32,960 bases of DNA from an uncultured Prevotella sp. (GTDB lineage Bacteria; Bacteroidota; Bacteroidia; Bacteroidales; Bacteroidaceae): positions 1-32,960 of the forward strand of contig CAJOFE010000035.1 in the NCBI GenBank assembly GCA_905233825.1, given 5' to 3'. The translations under genes and the position numbers were made by a program. Below, one piece after another: positions 27,837 to 32,960 of the stretch. Below the pieces are notes generated by a model. It ran no database searches and was not told the origin of the DNA. It was given only the letters and a program-made list of their open reading frames with translations. Within the stretch, counting starts at the first letter, position 1. Every line of letters begins with the position of its first letter.

Positions 27837-29174
27837 CTACGCCTCCATTACAATCTGACGGATGTAGGAACGGTGGCCGTAGAGGGCCACGACGACAAAG
27901 CAGATGAAGGGGACGATGAACGAGAGGTTCGTTGAGGACAGGCCTGCAAACTGGAAGTCCGCATCTATAATCATGGCCTGTAGCGGTGGGAATACTGATC
28001 CGCCTAGAATGGCCATGATCAGTCCTGCACCTGCAAACTTCACGTTCTCGCCTGTACCACGCAGAGCGATGGCGTAGATGGTGGGGAACATCAGCGACAT
28101 GCATGCCGAGACACCCACCAAGCAATAGAGCCCGTTACGGTCAGGGAAGAGGATGACGCCACCTATCAGCACGCCGGCCAGAATGGCCAGCACCGACAGC
28201 AGACGTCCCGCTGAGACGTATTTCAGGAACCAAGTGCAGATGAAACGGCTTACGCAGAAGAACAGCATGGCCACGATGTTGTATTTCTGTGATAGAATCT
28301 CCGCCGCCTTCTCCTCCATGCCTTCAAGTCGGAATATGCGCGTACCATATTGAATGATAAATGTCCAGCACGACACCTGTGCGCCGACGTAGAAGAACTG
28401 GGCAAGTACGCCTTCGCGATAGTTCTTCACCTTTATCAGCTCACTCATGGCCTGACGAATGGTCTTGTTGGCCCTCACCTCACCGTTCTTCGGCATTTTC
28501 TTCATGATGATGAGTGTCACTAGGATGATGCACGCGATGCCCAAGCCCAGATAGGGACCAATGAGCATGCCCAGGTCGTGGTCTTTCAGGGCGTTGAACT
28601 GCGCATCATTTAAGGTGGCGCGTGCCTCGGTGGTCATAGGACTCATGCGAGCCTGTACGAATTCCATAGCCATCCACATGCCTAACAGGGCACCAATGGG
28701 GTTGAAAGCCTGCGCCAGGTTCAGTCGCTGGGTGGCAGTATCTTCCGTTCCCATACAATATATATAAGGATTACACGATGTTTCCAAGAACGACAATCCG
28801 CAGGTCAGGATAAAATAGGCCAGCAGGAAGGGGAAGTACATACCCATCATTTTGGCGGGTAGGAACATCAGGGCACCGATGGCGAAGAGTGACAAGCCCA
28901 CCACGACACCTGCCTTGAACGAGTGACGCTGAATGAATAGGGCGGCAGGGAAGGCCATAGCGAAGTAACCCAGATAGAAGGCCACCTGAACCAGAGCACC
29001 CTCAGTAACGCTCATGCGGAATATCTTGGAGAAGGCTTTTACAATGGGACCCGTCATGTCGTTGGCAAAGCCCCACAGGGCAAAGCAACAGGTGATGAGA
29101 ATAAACGGAACGAGAAAACTGACACCGTCTTTCGAGAGTATCCGATCGGGACGCAAATTGAATTTTAGTTTCAT
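27837..29174 (-). CDS. fucP: L-fucose:H+ symporter (FucP family MFS permease)
   Basis: A 445-residue major facilitator with about 12 helices. Diagnostic segments are PFILITCCFALWGFANDMTGPIVKAFSKIF at the start, VAFYLGYFAMAFPAALFIQRHSFKAG in the first loop and CGLSFLETSCNPYIYCMGTEDTATQRLNLAQAFNPIGA around helix 4-5, all typical of fucose permease-like proteins. It imports L-fucose (or a closely related sugar) by proton symport across the inner membrane. It is divergent from fkp, which converts L-fucose to GDP-L-fucose, supporting fucose as the substrate. Glucose/galactose transporters of the same family are the alternative. Confidence 0.9.
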   Translation of the reverse strand: MKLKFNLRPDRILSKDGVSFLVPFILITCCFALWGFANDMTGPIVKAFSKIFRMSVTEGALVQVAFYLGYFAMAFPAALFIQRHSFKAGVVVGLSLFAIGALMFLPAKMMGMYFPFLLAYFILTCGLSFLETSCNPYIYCMGTEDTATQRLNLAQAFNPIGALLGMWMAMEFVQARMSPMTTEARATLNDAQFNALKDHDLGMLIGPYLGLGIACIILVTLIIMKKMPKNGEVRANKTIRQAMSELIKVKNYREGVLAQFFYVGAQVSCWTFIIQYGTRIFRLEGMEEKAAEILSQKYNIVAMLFFCVSRFICTWFLKYVSAGRLLSVLAILAGVLIGGVILFPDRNGLYCLVGVSACMSLMFPTIYAIALRGTGENVKFAGAGLIMAILGGSVFPPLQAMIIDADFQFAGLSSTNLSFIVPFICFVVVALYGHRSYIRQIVMEA

Positions 29175-29203
29175 CGCCTTAGGTGTTTCTTGGATTATGG
29201 GGA

Positions 29204-29211
29204 CAAAATTA
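29204..29211 (-). promoter_or_regulatory. -7 box of putative fucP promoter
   Basis: On the minus strand TAATTTTG fits TAnnTTTG, 29 nt before the fucP ATG; no good TTTG is found at the expected distance. The 110-nt divergent region up to the fkp start would hold both promoters and any shared regulator site. Confidence 0.4.
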
Positions 29212-29254
29212 CAACATTTTCTTCAGAAATGAATGCTTTTTCCTTGGAATTTAT

Positions 29255-29262
29255 TATATTTG
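29255..29262 (+). promoter_or_regulatory. -7 box of putative fkp promoter
   Basis: TATATTTG fits TAnnTTTG and lies 22 nt before ATG 29285. The -33 region has only T-rich sequence without a clear TTTG. This supports ATG 29285 over the open frame's first possible codon at 29183. Confidence 0.5.
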
Positions 29263-29284
29263 CACCTTAAAAAGTTATTTGGGC

Positions 29285-31996
29285 ATGAAAAAGCTACTAT
29301 CCTTGCCGCCAAATCTGGTCAAGAAAGGCACAGAAGGCAGCACCGTATTTCACGATATCACAGGATTGTCGGAAGAGGAATATTTCTGTACTTGCGACCC
29401 TGAGGGGCAACGTGTGGGAAGCGGTGGTGGCACAGCGTGGCTACTTTGGCAAGCATTCTTGGCGCAACATCATTCTTCATTCGATAGTTGGTTATCCAGC
29501 GAGAAGCGCATACTGCTTCATGCTGGCGGGCAGAGCCGTCGGTTGCCTGCTTATGCGCCGTCTGGAAAGATACTTACGCCCATCCCTGTGTTCAGATGGG
29601 AACGGGGACAACGGCTTGGTCAAGACCTACTCTCTTTGCAGTTGCCACTTTATGAGCGTATCATGCAGATGGCACCCGAGGGACTTAATACGATGGTGGT
29701 CAGTGGCGATGTGCTTATCCGTACCACTCAGCAGTTGCCTCCTGTGCCCCAGACCGATGTGGTGTGCTATGGTCTGTGGCTTGATGCCTCGATAGCCTGT
29801 AATCATGGGGTATTCGTGTCTGACAGGACAACGCCGCATGTGCTCAAGAAGATGTTGCAAAAGCCCAGCGTGGAGCAATTGAAAGACCTGCAGCGCCAGC
29901 ATTTCTATCTTACTGATATTGGTGTATGGCTGCTCAGCGATAAGGCTGTTAGTTTGCTGATGAAGAAGAGCCACCTCTCACCACTCGCCTCTCATCACTC
30001 ACCTCCCATCTATTACGATCTCTATTCCGAGTTCGGACGTGCATTAGGTACTGATCCTGAACTTGATGATTCAGAACTGCACCAGTTGTCTGTGGCTGTC
30101 ATTCCTTTGTCTGGGGGTGAGTTTTATCATTTCGGTTCGTCGCGCGAACTAATTTCTTCGACGGTGAAATTGCAGAACGTGGTAAGCGATCAGCGTCGCA
30201 TCATGCACCATGACCGCAAGCCTCATCCGTCTATCTTCGTGCAAAATGCGGATGTCAATATCAATTTCACAGAACAGAACGAGAATATTTGGGTAGAGAA
30301 TAGTTGCATAGGTCCACGATGGACGCTGACACGAGATCATGTTGTGACAGGTGTGCCGAGGAACGACTGGCAGGTAAGCCTCGCTCCAGGCCAGTGTCTT
30401 GATATAGTGCCCGTAGGCAGCGACCAGTATGTGGTGAGATGTTATCATATTGATGACCGTTTCGATGGCGGTGAGCAGCAGCATGAGCAATTCCCTGTGC
30501 TCTCCCTCGACGAAATAGAACCGTGGTTGTCCACTTACCACTCACCACTCACCTCTAACCTCCTGAGCCCTGAGCAGATTTCCTCGCAGGCTAACCTGAA
30601 TCGGCTTTTTGAACAACGGCGACAGTACCGTAACCAGAACTGGCCAGCATTGGCTTGTAATTGGGAACATAGCGTGTTCTATCAGTTAGATCTTGACGAT
30701 GCTGCACGTGATTTTCAGGCAAATCATATTCCTCTGCCTGCGGCATTACCTGCCGATGCTCCGTTGATGACGCGTATCCACGATGCCATGTTCCGAGGTG
30801 ATAGTGATGGCGCTTTCGGATTGTTGCGGCAGACAATCATTGACCAATTGCATGCCGACAAACAGACGCCGAGGCTATCGGTTTGTCTTGACCAGATAGT
30901 GTGGGCACGCAGTCCTGTGCGTATTGACATTGCTGGAGGATGGACGGATACGCCACCCTATTGTCTGTTAGAAGGAGGGAATGTGGTGAATCTGGCCATC
31001 GATCTTAATGGGCAACAGCCTTTGCAGGCATATATCAAGCCTTCAGCCGATTTTACCATTACCTTGCGTAGTATTGATCTTGGTGCTGTTGAGGTGGTAC
31101 GCACTTACGAGGAACTGATGCAATATAATAAGGTGGGCTCGCCATTCTCCATCCCCAAGGCGGCACTGGCCTTGGCAGGTTTTTCTCCACAGTTCTCGGC
31201 TGAACATTTCACCTCGCTGGAAGAACAATTGCGACAGTTTGGTGCAGGTATTGAATTGACGTTACTTTCGGCCATCCCTGCTGGCAGCGGATTGGGTACC
31301 AGTTCCATCCTTGCAGCCACCGTGCTGGGTGCCGTCAGCGATTTCTGTGCACTGGCTTGGGACAAGAACGAGATAGGACGCCGCACGCTGGCTCTGGAGC
31401 AGTTGCTTACCACGGGTGGCGGCTGGCAAGATCAGTTCGGTGGCGTGTTAGGTGGTGTTAAGCTGCTTCAGTCGCAAGGTGGACTTGTCCAGGAGCCATT
31501 GGCGCGGTGGCTGCCTGCCGAGATCTATACCCAGCCTGAATGCAGACAGTGTCATTTGCTTTATTATACAGGTATCACCCGTACGGCCAAGCAGATCCTG
31601 TCCGAGATAGTACGTCGTATGTTTCTCAACCATTATGACCAGTTGCTGTTGTTGCGACAGATGAAGGAGCATGCGATGGAGATGTATGAGGCCATTCAGC
31701 GGCAGGACTTCCAGCTGATGGGAAAGCTTGTCCGTCGTACATGGCAACAGAACCAAATGCTCGATGGCGGCACTAATCCCGATGCTGTGCGGCAGCTTAC
31801 TGACTTGATTGATGACCTATGTCTTGGGTATAAGCTGCCAGGAGCAGGTGGTGGTGGCTATATTTATATGGTGGCGAAAGACCCTGAGGCCGCTGCCCGT
31901 ATCAAACAAATTCTCATCACTAACCGTCAGAATGCCAATGCCCGATTTGTCGATATGTCACTTTCATCCACTGGCCTTCAAGTCAGTCGCAGCTAA
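29285..31996 (+). CDS. fkp: bifunctional fucokinase / L-fucose-1-phosphate guanylyltransferase
   Basis: A 903-residue FKP. The N-terminal guanylyltransferase half has HAGGQSRRLPAYAPSGKILTP (79-99). The C-terminal GHMP kinase half has VRIDIAGGWTDTPPYCLL (about 545), PAGSGLGTSSI (about 664) and KLPGAGGGGYIYMV near the end. It phosphorylates L-fucose and transfers GMP to form GDP-L-fucose, used for fucosylation of surface glycans in Bacteroides. Two low-complexity stretches rich in Ser, His and Pro (about 229-242, HLSPLASHHSPP; 415-426, STYHSPLTSNLL) are encoded by CACTCAC-type repeats and lie outside the motifs. The longer open frame from 29183 would run through the promoter and is not preferred. 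Confidence 0.93.
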   Translation: MKKLLSLPPNLVKKGTEGSTVFHDITGLSEEEYFCTCDPEGQRVGSGGGTAWLLWQAFLAQHHSSFDSWLSSEKRILLHAGGQSRRLPAYAPSGKILTPIPVFRWERGQRLGQDLLSLQLPLYERIMQMAPEGLNTMVVSGDVLIRTTQQLPPVPQTDVVCYGLWLDASIACNHGVFVSDRTTPHVLKKMLQKPSVEQLKDLQRQHFYLTDIGVWLLSDKAVSLLMKKSHLSPLASHHSPPIYYDLYSEFGRALGTDPELDDSELHQLSVAVIPLSGGEFYHFGSSRELISSTVKLQNVVSDQRRIMHHDRKPHPSIFVQNADVNINFTEQNENIWVENSCIGPRWTLTRDHVVTGVPRNDWQVSLAPGQCLDIVPVGSDQYVVRCYHIDDRFDGGEQQHEQFPVLSLDEIEPWLSTYHSPLTSNLLSPEQISSQANLNRLFEQRRQYRNQNWPALACNWEHSVFYQLDLDDAARDFQANHIPLPAALPADAPLMTRIHDAMFRGDSDGAFGLLRQTIIDQLHADKQTPRLSVCLDQIVWARSPVRIDIAGGWTDTPPYCLLEGGNVVNLAIDLNGQQPLQAYIKPSADFTITLRSIDLGAVEVVRTYEELMQYNKVGSPFSIPKAALALAGFSPQFSAEHFTSLEEQLRQFGAGIELTLLSAIPAGSGLGTSSILAATVLGAVSDFCALAWDKNEIGRRTLALEQLLTTGGGWQDQFGGVLGGVKLLQSQGGLVQEPLARWLPAEIYTQPECRQCHLLYYTGITRTAKQILSEIVRRMFLNHYDQLLLLRQMKEHAMEMYEAIQRQDFQLMGKLVRRTWQQNQMLDGGTNPDAVRQLTDLIDDLCLGYKLPGAGGGGYIYMVAKDPEAAARIKQILITNRQNANARFVDMSLSSTGLQVSRS
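29971..30010 (+). repeat. in-frame CACTCAC-type low-complexity tract in fkp, copy 1
   Basis: Degenerate CCACCTCTCA, CCACTCGCCT, CTCATCACTC and ACCTCCCATC words, translated as HLSPLASHHSPPI. Similar in composition to the tracts at 30531, 16318 and 27308. Confidence 0.65.
30531..30563 (+). repeat. in-frame CACTCAC-type low-complexity tract in fkp, copy 2
   Basis: CCACTTA, CCACTCA, CCACTCA and CCTCTAA heptamers in series, translated as STYHSPLTSNL. The unit length of seven gives a frame that changes with each copy, so only some copy numbers keep the gene open. Confidence 0.7.
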
Positions 31997-32008
31997 CACC
32001 TCTTTATC

Positions 32009-32797
32009 ATGGACTTCCGTACAATTGTAAATATCCCTCGTCCAAACTTCTTGATAGAGCCGCTTGAAGAGCTGCTTTTTGTAGGGTCGTGCTTTGCCGA
32101 TAGTATTGGGAAACGCTTTGCCGAGGAGCATTTCCCTGTCACGGTTAATCCTTTTGGTGTGATGTATAATCCTGCTTCGGTGAGGCACACAATAATGCGT
32201 TGGGATGCGGCCCCGCGTATTGTCTTCCTCACTCTGGGTACCAACCATGTTTATCGGCTGAAGGAGACAGGCGAGATTGTGGATAATTGTCAGAAGCGGC
32301 CACATCATCTTTTTCTGGAAGAACAGTTGTCGGTTTCCGAGTGTGTTGATTACCTTACGCAGGCTGTTGATGAATTGGTAAAGCGTCGTACTGACGTGCA
32401 TGTCGTGGTGACCGTCAGTCCTATACGATATGTTAAATATGGCTTTCACGGTAATCAGCTTTCGAAAGCCACCCTGCTCATGGCGACCGAAGAACTATGT
32501 CGAAAATATGAATGCGTCAGCTATTTCCCTGCTTACGAGATTGTGCTTGACGAATTGCGCGATTATCGTTTCTACCAGCCTGACATGATTCATCCTTCTA
32601 CACAGGCTGTGGAATATATTTGGGAGCGCCTTTCAGAATGTTACCTCAGTCCACTGGCCAAACAGTTCGTTCAGGACTGGAAGCCTATCAAGGCCGCATT
32701 AGGTCATAAACCATTCCAACCAGTGAGTGAGGAATATCATCAGTTTCTAGTACAGACAAAGGAGAAGGAAAAAGAATTGCTCTCGCGTTATATATAA
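32009..32797 (+). CDS. GSCFA domain protein
   Basis: A 262-residue protein of the GSCFA family, with the naming motif GSCFAD at 26-31 and the following NPFGVMYNPASVRHTI. A second conserved block TVSPIRYVKYGFHGNQLSKATLL and the DMIHPSTQAVEYIWERL segment match the SGNH-hydrolase-like layout (nucleophile Ser27 and a C-terminal Asp-x-x-His, here DMIH). An esterase or acyltransferase acting on glycans or lipids is an inference. It starts 12 nt after the fkp stop codon, so it is probably co-transcribed and might act on fucosylated glycans. It ends before a terminator-like hairpin. Confidence 0.88.
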   Translation: MDFRTIVNIPRPNFLIEPLEELLFVGSCFADSIGKRFAEEHFPVTVNPFGVMYNPASVRHTIMRWDAAPRIVFLTLGTNHVYRLKETGEIVDNCQKRPHHLFLEEQLSVSECVDYLTQAVDELVKRRTDVHVVVTVSPIRYVKYGFHGNQLSKATLLMATEELCRKYECVSYFPAYEIVLDELRDYRFYQPDMIHPSTQAVEYIWERLSECYLSPLAKQFVQDWKPIKAALGHKPFQPVSEEYHQFLVQTKEKEKELLSRYI

Positions 32798-32837
32798 TAA
32801 TGTATAGGGTCCTGTCTTGTGATGTTTGTCAAGACAT

Positions 32838-32856
32838 GAGAAAAACTTCTCTTTTT
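32838..32856 (+). terminator. terminator after the GSCFA gene
   Basis: GAGAA-AAAC-TTCTC stem-loop followed by five T. A second hairpin just upstream pairs TGTCTTG (32813-32819) with CAAGACA (32830-32836). Confidence 0.6.
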
Positions 32857-32880
32857 GGCTGAAAAAAGTTCCTAAATTAT

Positions 32881-32911
32881 TTTGCTATTTGTTGGAAAGT
32901 TCGTACCTTTG
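32881..32911 (+). promoter_or_regulatory. strong promoter for a unit beyond the window
   Basis: TTTG at 32881-32884, a 19-nt spacer and TACCTTTG at 32904-32911. The last 49 nt after it contain no start codon of a recognisable gene, so the transcript's product lies past the window edge; an RNA gene is possible. Confidence 0.8.
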
Positions 32912-32960
32912 CATCCGCTTTCGGCCAAAAATTTGGCTGTGAGTGTTGCGAAGGAGTTCT

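Noticed and set aside
29183..29284. N-terminal extension of fkp
   Set aside because: The extended 34 codons overlap the TATATTTG promoter box and are hydrophobic and unlike FKP; ATG 29285 fits better.

Overview
The window looks like a chromosomal segment of a Bacteroidales bacterium, most likely Prevotella or a close relative. The evidence is the recurring Bacteroidetes-type promoter (TTTG, 19-20 nt, TAnnTTTG) ahead of many genes, families largely confined to this group (FKP fucokinase/guanylyltransferase, DUF3078, DUF3822, GSCFA), a Bacteroidetes-style IS1634-family transposase, and weak Shine-Dalgarno use. Genus is an inference; there is no rRNA here to settle it.

Layout. 1-1586: end of an alpha/beta hydrolase and a secreted histidine phosphatase. 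1601-4170: a decayed zone with an ATPase C-terminal remnant, an intact 2.2-kb IS1634-like element with 22-bp inverted repeats, and relics of a 21-bp repeat. 4325-7389 (minus): a GDP-D-glycero-D-manno-heptose cassette (hddA, gmhA, and an hddC-gmhB fusion). 7436-11312 (minus): yidC followed by two glycosyltransferases, all with ATGA overlaps. 11445-14450 (plus): DUF3078 barrel protein, tRNA-Arg(ACG) with its own promoter and terminator, a 46-residue membrane peptide, DUF3822 and rsmD. 14461-18989 (minus): dnaG-queD-queE-cls. 19132-20364 (minus): a short ComEC-like protein. 20483-25110 (plus): M16 peptidase and a ResB/CcsA cytochrome c maturation pair. 25111-25690: a repeat-rich gap. 25691-27832 (plus): EamA transporter, mtnN, luxS. 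27837-32797: fucP (minus) divergent from fkp and a GSCFA protein (plus). 32798-32960: a terminator and a strong promoter for a unit beyond the window.

Functional links. The heptose cassette and the adjacent glycosyltransferases suggest cell-surface glycan synthesis. fucP and fkp form a fucose capture-to-GDP-fucose module. mtnN and luxS are consecutive enzymes of S-adenosylhomocysteine detoxification and AI-2 formation. queD and queE belong to the 7-deazaguanine (queuosine precursor) pathway.

The most unusual signal is not a gene. Short degenerate tandem repeats (7-14-bp units, 2-4 copies) lie just before the start codons of at least six downstream operon genes (hddC-gmhB, rsmD, queE, ccsA, mtnN, luxS). 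Low-complexity tracts of similar build occur in frame inside dnaG, queE, cls and fkp. A second layer of 21-23-bp tandem repeats sits at 25162-25381, with a related relic at 4106-4170. I found no defence system, prophage or CRISPR array.
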